Below, in pieces: positions 34,501-46,037 of a stretch of 64,000 bases of DNA. The stretch's first letter is position 1. Each line of letters starts with the position of its first letter. A program made the position numbers and the translations under genes. Below the pieces are notes generated by a model, which was not told the origin of the DNA, made no database searches, and was given only the letters and a program-made list of their open reading frames with translations. Origin of the DNA: Rhizomys pruinosus (taxonomy: Eukaryota; Chordata; Mammalia; Rodentia; Spalacidae); the NCBI GenBank assembly GCA_009823505.1, contig VZQC01004693.1, positions 4,469,702-4,533,701 of the forward strand. The letters run 5' to 3'.

Positions 34501-36034
34501 CTAAATATTAAAATTTGCTTCCCTTAGATCATTACTCTTTCACCAACTTGAGAGCAAGCTGTAAACTTACCTGAAATACTTCAGAACCTTAGCAAAACCA
34601 GGCCAGTCTCTTATATGATACAATGCTCAAATAAAAATTGACATAGTATTATGTTCCTCATTTTCATTTAAGCAGTTGATCCATTCTGTCCTTTATTTTT
34701 TTGCCAATTTTATTGAATATTTGCGCATTTCATACAAAATTTCTAATTGAGACCCGTTCCCCATTCCTTGCCCCCCCACCCCACCAGAGCTCATGCATTC
34801 TGCCAAACATGTTTTTCATCTTTTTCTCAGTCTCTTTTAAAATTTTCAATGCAAAAGTTTACTGTTTTGAGCAGAAGTTCACCATTCCAGTCAGTTCTTT
34901 GACCCAGTCTTTGTTGTTGTTGTTGTTCTTTCCAATCTACATCACTCCAAAATATACATGCCACATATATCTTTTAGCATCTTCAGCTTATGATCTTTTT
35001 TTTTCTTTAATTAGGCTGAAAGATATCATGTTTGAAGGCTCCTCCTTGGCAAGCCCAAACAACCATCAGTAATGTCATCTTTCTTTACCACTGCATAGAA
35101 CTCCATTGTGTAGATATACCACATTTTCTTTTTCCACTCATCAGTTGAGGGACATTTGGGTTGCTTCCAGCTCTTTGCTATTATTTCGAAGAGAGCTGCA
35201 GTAAACATGGTTGTGTACATATCTCTACAATAGGATGAGTCTTGTGGGTATATACCAAGGAGCTGTATGACTGGATCAGATGGTAGGTTCATTTTGGGTC
35301 TTTTAAGAGTTCTCCACACCGCTTTCCATAGGTATTGTGTGAGTTTGCATTCCCACAAGCAGTGAATATGAGTGTTCCCCTTTCCCCACAACCTCTCTAG
35401 CATTTGGTGTCCTTTGTTTTCTTGATTATAGCCAGTCTTAAGGGGGCAAGATGGAATCTTAAAGAGGTTTTAATTTGCATTTCCTTAATTATTAATGATG
35501 TTGAACAATTTTTAAGATGTTTCTGAGCCATCTTTAATTTTTTACTTGTGAAGTCTCTGATCAGCTCTTTACTCCATCTTTTGATTGGGTCATTTGTTTT
35601 CTTCCTCCTTTGTTTTTCAAGTAATTTGTATATTCTGGATGTTAGTCCTCTGTCAGATGTATCACTGGTGAATGTTTTCTCCCACTCTGTGGGTTCTTCT
35701 CTCCACTTCTTCGATTGTTTCTTTCACTGTACAGAAGCTTTTGAGTTTAATGAGGTCCCACTTGGTGATTGTTGATCTTATTTCCTGTACAGCTGCTATC
35801 TGATTTAAAAAGTCTTTTCCTACACCTATATCTTGTAGGTTACTGCCAACTTTTTCTTTTATCATTTTCAGAGTTTCCAATTTCACATTGAGGTCTTTGA
35901 TCCATGTTTAGGGGACTGACATTTTGACAGTAGGATTGTATGCAGGTAAAGAAAAAAATTACTTTATATTCCTGCTTTACATAGTAAGTTGATGAGTAAT
36001 ATTGTGTATTATATTTACTAGAAAAGCAAGAAAG

Positions 36035-36190
36035 GCCAGGTGTGGTGGCTTGGGCCTTTAATCTTAGCACTTGGGAGGCCGAGGCAGGAGGATCTCTGTG
36101 AGTTCAAGGCCAGCCTGGTCTACACAGCAAGTTCCAGGCCAGCTGAGACTAAAGGGAGACCTTATCCGAAAAAGACAAAAAAAAAAAAAA
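36035..36190 (+). mobile_element. B1 SINE nested in L1
   Basis: Full B1 with A tail. The flanks gaaaagcaagaaag (36021-36034) and aaaaagcaagaaag (near 36188-36201) form the TSD. Confidence 0.85.
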
Positions 36191-36731
36191 AAGCAAGAAA
36201 GAAAAGAAAAAGAAGAGAGAAAAAAAAAGAATTATTCAGTTTGCCTTCCTGCAGCTTCTGTCTGGTTTAGGAAGTCTTTTCCTATGCCTATGTCTTGTAG
36301 GTTACTGCCAATGTTTTCTTCTATCATTTCCAGAGTTTTGGGTTTCACATTGAGGTCTTTGATGCATTTGGGGTTGATTTTTTTACAGGGTGAGAGGTAG
36401 GGGTTTAGTTTTATTCTTCTACAACTGCTGATTCAGTTTTGCCAGCACCATTTGCTGAAGGTGCTGTCTTTCCTTCATTGGGTCTTCTTGGTCCCCTTGT
36501 CAAATATGAGGTGGCTGAAATTTCATGTGCTCAAGTTTGGATCTTCAATTTTGTTCCTTTGATCTATGGGTATGTTTTTGTGCCAGTACCAGGCTATTTT
36601 TATGACTATAGCCCTGTAATATATTTCGAAGTCTGGTATAGTAATACCCCCTGTCTTGCTCTTTTTGCTCAGTTTTGCTTTGGCTATCCAGGGTCCTTTG
36701 TTTTTTCCATATGAACTTTAGGATATTTTTC

Positions 36732-36959
36732 CTTTTCTAATTTTTTTATTATTATTTTTTATGTGTATGAGTGTACTGTCTGCAGGTATGTTTGTGCACC
36801 CATGTCATGCATTGCTGCAGAGGTCAGAAGAGGGTGTCGGATTCCCCTAGAACTGGAGTTAAATATGGTTCTTAGCCACCGTGTGGGTGCTGGGAATCGA
36901 ACCCAGGTCCTCTGCAAGAGCAGTCGGTGCTCTTAACCACTGAGCCATCTCTCTAGCCC
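36732..36959 (-). mobile_element. B2 SINE nested in L1
   Basis: Antisense, short form; TSD aggatatttttc / aggatgtttttc at about 36720-36731 and 36960-36971. Confidence 0.87.
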
Positions 36960-37214
36960 CAGGATGTTTTTCTCTAAGTCTGTGAAGAAACTCATGGGGA
37001 TTTTAATTTGGATTGCATTGAATCTGTATATTACTTTGAGTAAGATGGTTATTTTTTACTATATTAATTCTTCCAATCTTTGAGCATGGGAAGTCCTTCT
37101 GGTGTCTTCTTCAACCTCCTTCAAGGGTTTAAAACTTTTCTTGTTGAGATGTTTAATGTCTTTGGTCTGGTTTGTTCTGAGATTATTTTAAGCTATTTTG
37201 AATGGGAAGGTCTC

Positions 37215-37430
37215 CTTGTATTCCTTCTTTATTACTTTTAATTTTATGTGTATAAGTGTACTACAATCATGTATACAAGTCCACCTGTGCCACGTAATGC
37301 CCACAGAGGTCAGAGAGGTTGTCAGATTCCATTAGAACTAGAGTTGTAGACAGTTGTTAGCTGCCATGTAGATTCTGGATATCAAAGCTGGGTCCTGTGC
37401 AGCCAGTGTTCTTAGCCCCTGAGCCAATCC
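37215..37430 (-). mobile_element. B2 SINE, old
   Basis: Antisense and diverged: gcccacagaggtcagagagg, then gcccctgagccaatccccttg. Confidence 0.65.
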
Positions 37431-38468
37431 CCTTGGGATTCTTATTTAATTACATGTTTGTTTTGTAAGTTTTTTTTTTCCACAGGTTAAGGCACATGTA
37501 GAACATTTCTCTTTAGGTTTTCCCTTCTGGACCGACTTTTCATCTTTTTTTTTTATTTTAGAACCCAATGCGTACTTAGTGAGGGAGAAAGACAGCAGGG
37601 CTGTGCTGTGTTCGCACAGACGCCACGGAATTTTATCATCTTGTTTTTAAAGAAGGAAGGCAAATTGGATTTAGTGTAGGTAATTCCTTACAATTCTTTT
37701 GCTTTGATGATATATCTCTGCGTTTTACTTGGTAGATGTTGGAGAGCTGAGTTTCCAAATGCCTAGGACACAGGTGAGGAGAATGAAGCATTGTTGTTTA
37801 CAGCATCCCTTCCCCAATCTGACCTCTGCCTTCTCTTCTGTGGGCTTACCTAACACTCATAGCTTCATGCCAACCACCCTATGTTACTGCACCTTAGGAT
37901 GTACTTGGAATTCCGGATAGTCATCCAGACCCAATGGGAAGCTTGAACCCAAAAAGCAGCCCTATCAGTTTCATCCCTCCCCAGGGAAGCTGCTTCGAGA
38001 CCCCAGAGCAGACAATGCATAAAACACATAAAATGTGGTTTCAAGAAAAGGAAAACCTTGACCTGACTCACAGATTGTCTTTTGCCCTATCTCCTACTTC
38101 TTCAGAAACTTTATGTAGTTTCAACTCTTCATGGTCAACCATACTCAAAAATATTAAATAATTCATGAGTTTTACACTGCACACTGTTCTGAACAGTGCA
38201 GTGGAACCAAAGCAGTAGTACCAGCAATGTGGTCATGCCAAAGAGAAAGTATAAAGTGCTGTAAATATAGTATTTGATACGATCCATGATTTCAGACATT
38301 CACTGGGGTCACAGTATGTTTTCCCAAAGATAGGGAGGGGCTACTGTATGTAGTTTCATGATTAATTACACAATACAAACATTTATAATGAAAATTGAAA
38401 ACACATACAAAAATAGAGAAACTATTGAACCTTAGGTACCTATCCCAGACCTTCAGTTGTTAGTGTAA
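37431..38468. other. Unique DNA
   Basis: Two T-rich runs end in ccacag (near 37480) and tttag (near 37560), resembling splice acceptors, but no exon follows that can be recognised. Confidence 0.45.
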
Positions 38469-38483
38469 AACAGCTTCTACATT

Positions 38484-38746
38484 TTTTAAATAAAATATTT
38501 TATTGGTGTTTTGTGTGTTTCATATATCATTTCTCAGTCCAATTTAGACACACTCCCTTTTCCATGCCCCACCCCACCCCACCCCAGTTCATGCATTCTC
38601 CCATACATGTCCTGCATCTTTTCTCAGTCTTTTTAAAGTTTTTCTCTGCAGAAATTTATTGTTTGGGAAGAGGTTAACTGTTTCAGTCAGTTCTTTGATC
38701 CAGTCTTTTTGTTATTGTTCTCTCCCATTTGTATTGCTCCAAAATA

Positions 38747-38777
<31 letters not shown>

Positions 38778-39196
38778 GTCATATACATACCAAAATTATG
38801 ACCTTTGAAAATAAACTGTATTCTAATTCCAAAATATGTTTAGGTCACTTTTTCCTTTAATTTTATATTACTCTAATATATGAATACATACCCTCCGCAC
38901 ATATACCACAATTACAAAGTCTGAAAATAAGTGGTCAGTTAATTCTAGAGCTCGTTAAGGAATTCACATTATAACAGAATAATTGCCTTCAGATAAAAAG
39001 AAATATAACATTAACTTTTCTCTGCTTGCCTTTCAACTATGGATTTGGTGCTAGCATCCACAAATGAAGGATACCATTTGTCATTTGTTTTTCTGGGATT
39101 GTGTTACCCCACTTAGCATAATGGCTTCAAGTTCCATCCATTTACCTGCAAAGTTCATGTCTTCTTTCTTTACCGCTGCATAGAATTCCATTGTAT
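38484..39196 (-). mobile_element. L1 3' end with TSD
   Basis: Reverse complement of the L1 3' UTR and last part of ORF2. The exact TSD AACAGCTTCTACATT at 38469-38483 and 39197-39211 flanks it. It contains a (TA)n tract (38752-38777). Confidence 0.9.
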
Positions 39197-39211
39197 AACA
39201 GCTTCTACATT

Positions 39212-39999
39212 CTACCCACCACTCCCATACACTCTGCTCCTCTCCTCCTCACACCACAACACTGGTTAACTCTAGCCAGATTTTTGCTCCCAGACAGAGG
39301 GCCTTACTGCCCATGTCTCCCAATACACACAGTCTTCTCTCCAGCCCTCAGGCCCGACATGAAAAATCTCAAGTGGTTATTTTCTCAGTTACATATCACA
39401 GAAATGGTCCAACGGAGATTCTACTTGTGTAAAATTTGGTGCCTCATCTCCAGGGCTGTCTACATCTGCCTTCCCTTTTTTAAAATCTAGGGATTATTAG
39501 TGAAACTGAAAAATTTTGTTCATCTTCTTCCATAATGATTCTAAGAAAGACAGGTTGCAAACTGCATGGAAATGTACTAATTCCAAAATATAATAAAAAA
39601 AAAAAAACTGAGTCTTTTTTTTTTCCAGACAACAGCCTACTCTTCCTTTGATTGCTGGTGATATGGCTGCCAGAACAATTGGAGGCTAACCATGAAATAT
39701 TATATTAAAAATTGCTAAAAAATAAAATAAAATAAAATAAAAATTGCTTAGCAGTTATATGAAATTCAAATGTAACTAGATACCCCATGGCTTTATTTAC
39801 TACACCTGGAATTCTTGGGTATTGGAGTGATTTGCTGGTTTCATGCTTATGTGCTTGCTTGGTTAACAGGTGGATATGCCTTTCTATTCATTTCAATTGG
39901 CAGGTTTCCTTCAAGGAATAATTTGAGATCACATTTTCCTTTACCAACTTAAACCAAAAACTCTGACATTTTCTGAAACATTAAAAGGAATTATTTATT
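39212..39999. other. Unique DNA
   Basis: Only a short (AAAAT)n run near 39720-39745 is seen. Confidence 0.5.
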
Positions 40000-40455
40000 G
40001 CAGAGTTCATGTCCCAATAGGACTCATATTAAACCTCATCCACCCAGGCTTCAGGAACCACTACAGAAGAGAAAGCAAAGAGACTGTAAGAGCCACGGGT
40101 GGTGCACAAGACCCATACAAACTCAATCAGACAAAAAACAGCATAGAAATGGGAAAATGGGCAAGAGGCCCCAATCTTAGCAGAGGCACTATTGATGGCT
40201 GATCACCGCTGAGCGAGGGAGAGTTGATCTTCTTTAAGGGAGCGAGGATGGAATGAACAGACTCCAGTGAATGAACTCATACCCAGTGACATTTACGTAC
40301 ACCAACTTGACTCAATGGGCCTTAACATATATGACAAAATACATAAAGCACAATGGGTGGGCTATGGGGAATGCAGCTAGGGGAGGATGTCTAAATACGA
40401 TTAAGATGCATTGCATGAAATACACACAAATTCAATAAAATATACTTAAAAATAA
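40000..40455 (+). mobile_element. L1 3' UTR
   Basis: The stretch ggctgatcaccgctgagcga, followed by cccagtgacatttacgtaca, acttgactcaatgggcctta and an A-rich end after attcaataaaat, follows the layout of rodent L1 3' UTRs. No ORF2 sequence is attached, so it is a short 5'-truncated copy. Confidence 0.6.
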
Positions 40456-40814
40456 AATTAGTCACTTAATCTTTATGTTTAATTTCATTCCTTGTTTAAT
40501 ATGTTAAGAATACTTAACAGAAGCATACAAATGACCTTTGGAGTTTTCTCTATGCTAGAAAATCAACATGGAAGTGTAGTAAACAAACCTAAATAAAGAA
40601 TTTCCATCTTATAAGCAATGCACCAGGCATAAGGAAGAAAATACTTTCAAAAATTTTTTATTTCTGCTTTTATTGGTGTTGAATAAAGATATTGCTAAAG
40701 CCCTTTATCCATTTGGTCTATAGTCTCCAATCTGAAGTCTGAAACTACTTCCTCTATAGAGTGGGGTCTTTCTTGATTAATAACTAATTATGGAAACAGT
40801 AGTTACAAACCCTT

Positions 40815-41195
40815 ATGCACTGGTTAGTTTTTGTCAACTTGACAAATCCAGACATGTGGGAACAGGGACTCTCGGTTGAGGAATTTCCTCCATCAAGACC
40901 TATGTATGGCCTTGTTTGTGGGTCGTTCTCTTGATTGCTAATTGGTACAGGAGGGCTTAGCACACTGTTGGAGGTTTGCTCCCAGGCAGGTGCCCTGGGC
41001 TATGTGGTAAAGGCAGCTGAGCATGTCAGGGAAAACACGCCAGTAAGTAGCATTTCCCCCATGGTCTCTGCCTTAGTTCTTGACTCCAGGTTCTTGTCTT
41101 AAAGTCTTGTCCTGGCTTCCCTCAATGATGGACTGTAATGTGAACACTGAAATAAACCCTTTCCTCCCCAAGTTGATTTTGATTAGTGTCTTTTT
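40815..41195 (+). repeat. Medium-copy rodent repeat, family not named
   Basis: It begins tgcactggttagtttttgtc and ends aataaaccctttcctcccca. It has an LTR-like or processed end with AATAAA. It is related in layout to the repeat split at 19475-20740. Confidence 0.5.
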
Positions 41196-41214
41196 TTATA
41201 TACTCAATAATTTT

Positions 41215-41345
41215 TTATTCAGAAAAGGATGTTGGATCCCTTAGAACTGGAGTTACATGTGGTTGTTAGCCACCATGTGGGTGCTGGAAATTGAACCCAG
41301 GTCCTCTTCAAGAGTAATCAGTGCTCTTAACCCCTGAACCATGGT
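41215..41345 (-). mobile_element. B2 SINE fragment
   Basis: Antisense: ggatcccttagaactggagt, then cttaacccctgaaccatgg. Confidence 0.72.
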
Positions 41346-44300
41346 CAGTAACCATGGTTCTACTAAGTACATATCTTATCGTAACAATAGAAACAAAACT
41401 AGGACACCTTCTTTAGGCTTTTTGCCTAAAGTTCCAAAGACTGATAAGGGACAGAAAACTCCTCTGGTGGCCAGCACTCTGTTGTTCTGTGGGGCAGGGT
41501 CCACATGCAGAGTACAGACCCTAGCCTGCTTACACACTAAATGTGCTACAATGAGGAGTATGCTGGAAGCATTTCTAAGAGATACAAGGGATTAAATGTC
41601 TATGTCCAGAGCTCAAAATGAGGCAATCGGAAGGAAGAAAATCTGTCACAGGACTGCCCTGAGATGAGCAGTGCTGAAACACCACTGTTCCCATTTCCTT
41701 AAAAAAATTGAGTCATTTTTTTAGGTTAGCTACTTAGTGAACTTCTCAGTCCTTATCCTTAACTCTTAGCAGCATGGAATTCTGGGAAATGTAAATTTTC
41801 AATTCTATCTTTTCAAGAAGAGACTCCACAGTGTGGAGAATGACTCAAGTAGGGAGCAATCTGGGACAACTACAAACAGAAGGTGTTTACTACTACTGCC
41901 CATCCAGCATTCACTCTCTTCTTCCTCCTTCCTTAAAGATGCTGTGTTTAGATATGTGTTTCTCTTTATTCTGACTACATAGTTCAGAGGAATAACCTTA
42001 TCTTAAGTTCCAAGGATGTGTTTGGACTAGTCTGAAAGTTATGGCAATATTGTCCCCTTTTGTTAATTATTGCTTCATAAATATGTTTATTACCAAACAT
42101 GTTCATGGTTTTCTCCTGGAAATTGTTAGAATTCCTACCTGGGCATTTCAATGAAGTTGACCCAGACTGACAAGAATTTTAATTTAATAGGTAGTAACTG
42201 ATTTGCTGTTTTTCCTGCAAACCCCTTCTGATAACACACCTCTTCCACTTAAAAGGAAAGCCAACTGGATGGATGTGCTGGTGTATGCCTTTAACCCCAG
42301 CACTCAGAAGGCAGAGGCATAGTTGACAACAGTTAAAGAATGAACAAATTTCAGCAAAGTTATTGCTACTTATATCAGGGTATATAGTGTGTATATTAAA
42401 AGTAACTAATGGGATCACAAATATATAATATCAATTTAATGTTCTACTAAGTACGTATGGCCTCTTTCTACTTACTGTTTACACTCTTTTGAAACATGAA
42501 GCAAAGTTTTTGGTAACTTACTTGTTGATAAATAAATCATCATGTGATGCTAAGACTCTTAAATCACAATAGGACTCCTTATCCTTAAGAATAGTACTTA
42601 AATTAAAGGAATGATTACTTCTGCTCCAGGGTGCAATTCATTTCTGCATTTAGATAGGTTTTATATGTAAAATATTTGACCACTAGGTAAAACTTTGGAG
42701 TGAACAGACTGGCTTTTTGCCAAACCTATGTAAAACATCTCTGAACATTTGGAGAGAATTGGTCATTTAAAACCTACCCCAAGACTTGTAAAGACACCTC
42801 AAAGTTTATACATTATAGTGGTATGTTTAAAACAACTGTTCTGCATATATATATGAATAAATATTGATGACTTATTAAATTTTAATAACTAGAGGTAACT
42901 ATCTGCGTAAATGTTATTGAGGCTCATGGCATTAAAATCCTCCTGTATAAGATAAAATGGATGGTTATTCCCAGAATATAAAAATAGTAACACACTTAAG
43001 CTAATTAAGGATACAGAATTGTTCTTGATTTTCAATCCACTCCCAACTTGTACTGGATTCCCAGATACAGTTTATTAGATTAAATGGACACAAACATTCT
43101 CTGTGTTTCCCTGTATTATACAAGTCATAACTCTGATTTTTTTTCCACATAACAAGATAATTTGTCTCAGGAAAAGCTGGGTTCTATTTCCTTGAACCAG
43201 CAGTATACAGTCCAGAAGGTGACAGTCCAACTAGGTATAGTAAACATTTTCAGCTTGGTTCCTGTCTATAGGTATGTGATATAACTCCTGCCATCTGGAA
43301 AACTATAAATCAGGATAAGGGGGTCTGGAAAATAAGAGAGGGAAGGAATATGCCTTCTCCCTCCAGGATGCAATTTTCCCTTATGTGTAAATAAAAAACA
43401 CTTGTAGATAAAAGCTCCAGTGCCAGCCGTGGACTGCCCTACCAGGAACTGTTAGCTTAGGAGGTGCTAAAATCCCCCAAAACAAAGGCAATTTGCCTGT
43501 AACTTTGGGTGCACACAAGAAGTCGATAGTAAGACCCCACTGCTAAAGATACAGCATGATATGAAAGTGAGAAAAAAAAATTATGCTGCAACTCTGCACT
43601 GCTAGTAAACAGCCAACCTTCATGGTGCCAGAGAGCACTGGAAAAAAGGTCTCTGAAATTTTACTACAGAACTCATGTGCTGAACTTTTACATGCCAAAG
43701 AAGATGTGGTATGATAGTGGAAGCCTAGTAAATGTACACTCAGGAAAAAGAGTTCCAATTCCATCTATGGCCTACTCCCTGGGGGGCAGGACACACAGCT
43801 AATACTGCAGCCTTGGCTTCCCCTAGTGTCAGGAGACTTTATAGGCCACATGAGAATTTGTCTTTGTCAAAGAGCTACAACACCCCCACCATCATACCAT
43901 CCAAGCATATGCATTTGTGCCCATAGCATAACTTGTTATAATGCTTAATAATTGTTACTAGTGTTTTATCACTAGAATTAAAAAGAAGACTTCTAAACAA
44001 GTCACCAGTCCATTGCAAACAGAACTTGGACAGACCCAAGAGTTCGATGTGTCACCTCAGAGAAAACATGGGTCTTCCTGTCTCTTGCTCTCTCTTGCCT
44101 TCACCTCCAAAGCCCAGGGAATCTCGTGGAAGAGGTAGATGAGTCAGATTGTAAGACCCAATGAAGGGGGGTGAATTGTGAAATCACACCAAAAATGGAC
44201 TGGACTTTTATTGGATCATCATGTTTCTTTTAAAAAAAAATCTCTTCAACTGGACTTGGGGACCCTGGGCTGTACAAGAACTGGACTCAGATGTTTGCTG

Positions 44301-44363
44301 ATTGGTTTTACATGGATTTACATTGATACTCTTTATGTTTATTGCCTATGGGTACTAACTGGT
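41346..44363. other. Mostly unique DNA
   Basis: A B1 scrap lies at about 42265-42320. The part from 43400 to 44360 has the texture of an old retroelement internal region but no family could be assigned. No gene is recognised. Confidence 0.4.
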
Positions 44364-44718
44364 TGTGGTGGTTTGAATGAGTGTCCCCCATAGGCTGTAA
44401 GTATTCAGACATTTGTCTCCAGTTGGTGGCACTATTCTTGGAGGTCTTAGAAGGTGTATCCATGCTAGAGGAAGTATATCATTGGGGGCAGGCTTAGTGA
44501 GGTTAACAAGCCTCGCAGTCTCCAGTTGCTCTCTCTCTCTGCTTCCTGTGCTCTTTGCGAGATGTGACCCTTGGCTTGCTGCTCCAGCCACCATGCCTCC
44601 TGCCACAATGGACTCTAATTCCCTGGAATAGTCAATCATAAGCTCAAATAAACTCTTCCTTTTATAAGTTCCTTTGGTCATGGTGTTTTATCACAGCAAC
44701 AGAAAAGTGACTAATACA
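44364..44718 (+). mobile_element. Solo MaLR LTR
   Basis: It starts TGTGGTGGTTTGAATGAG and ends CTAATACA, with the exact 5-bp TSD CTGGT on both sides (44359-44363, 44719-44723). The sense strand carries AATAAA near the 3' end. It is the same family as the LTRs of the element at 46038-48143. A solo LTR is the usual product of LTR-LTR recombination. Confidence 0.88.
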
Positions 44719-45175
44719 CTGGTCAAATAAAAAATTAAGAAAGCAAAAGAAATTGAGACTGACTATGTTTCTCCCTGCAGTTACAGTTTTCTGCACTCTA
44801 CGAATTACTTTTCTAATATTTGAAACATTTAAACTAATATATTATCTTGTAATTTTTTAATTTCTCCTTAGATCAGTTAGACCTCATAATTATAGCTTAA
44901 CAGAGTGGCTACCTCTAACCTTAGTAGCTCTTATTTGTGGATAGTGAGTTCGTTTGTAGTTATACTGGTATCATACCAGATTTGCAAAAGAGAAAGGTTT
45001 TGAAAATGAGAAATGAAACACATTATAAAAGATTCATAGTAATGAAATGTTACTCTTTTCTTTTGGAGACATTTAGCTTTGTAATTAATCTGCTCTGTAT
45101 AGTATGATATCAAATGGAATTTGTATGTATGCATTATTTTGAAATCAATAATAAACTCATTTAAAATTGAAAAAA

Positions 45176-45280
45176 AGGTAGAGGCAAGTGGATATCTGTG
45201 GGATTGAGCCAGCCTGATCTACATGGTGAGTTGCAGGCCAGCTGTGGCTACCAGGACACCCTGTCTCAAAAAGACTTCTC
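45176..45280 (+). mobile_element. B1 SINE, 5'-truncated
   Basis: It reads gaggcaagtggatatctgtg, then caccctgtctcaaaaagact. Confidence 0.7.
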
Positions 45281-45419
45281 CCCCAAAAGTCAACCTAAGG
45301 ACAAATGCAGAAGGGGAAGAGTGGAAAGAACCATCATGAAGAGCAGCCAGGAATGCTATCCAGTCAGTGTGAAGATACTGCCTTTGAGTTGCATTCCATG
45401 CAAACCAAAAAGTATCCTT

Positions 45420-45660
45420 AGGGGCTGGAGAGATGGCTCAGTAGTTAAGAGCACTGGCTGCTCCTGCAGAGGACCTAAATTCTATTCCTACCACCCACAT
45501 GGTGGCTCACAACCATCCATAACACCAGTTCCAGGGGAATCCGATGCCCTCTTCAGACCTCCACAGAAAAGCATGACACAAGTGCACTTGCACACATTCA
45601 GTGTGCAATACACTTACACAGATTCTCTTGCAATACACTTAAAATAAAAATAAATAAAAG
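45420..45660 (+). mobile_element. B2 SINE
   Basis: Full-length, beginning ggggctggagagatggctca and ending in aaaataaaaataaataaaag. Confidence 0.9.
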
Positions 45661-46037
45661 GGTTTCTGTTATTTTTCAGAGAAAATATCCTATCTTCCAG
45701 AATTCCTCATACGCTTCTCCAAACGTGACTTTACGTGACTTCCACTTCCTCAGAGGGTCATCAACAAGTACTGAAATGGGGTAGATGGTCTCTGAGACAA
45801 CTGGTCTGCAGGCTGTTCACAAGAAGCTTGCATAAACTCCTCTCTATACCTCAACACTCCAATTCTTCCAGGCAAGAAATTTAGCTAGATCTTTACAGCT
45901 TGTCTCAGTCCCACTGTTGTCTGTCAGAGCATAACTGTCACACTACGTGGAAGAATGACAGCCCTATCTTGGAAAATATTTCACCTTCAACTTGAACTAC
46001 AGAGACTTGAGATCAAGGAAGATGTAGAGTTAGGAAG

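Larger units (their letters stand above)
34690..37210 (-). mobile_element. L1 fragment(s) with nested B1 and B2
   Basis: The 3' UTR starts near 34700. ORF2 C-terminal sequence (KGNTHIHCLWECKLTQYLWK and onward in the minus frame at 35026-35403) runs to about 35910, then a second 3' UTR piece (35910-36240) and upstream ORF2 sequence (36240-37210). The second UTR piece in the middle means two L1 insertions or a rearrangement. Nested SINEs are listed separately. Confidence 0.78.

Noticed and set aside
37480..37570. Splice-acceptor-like T-rich runs ending in AG
   Set aside because: No downstream exon or donor could be supported.
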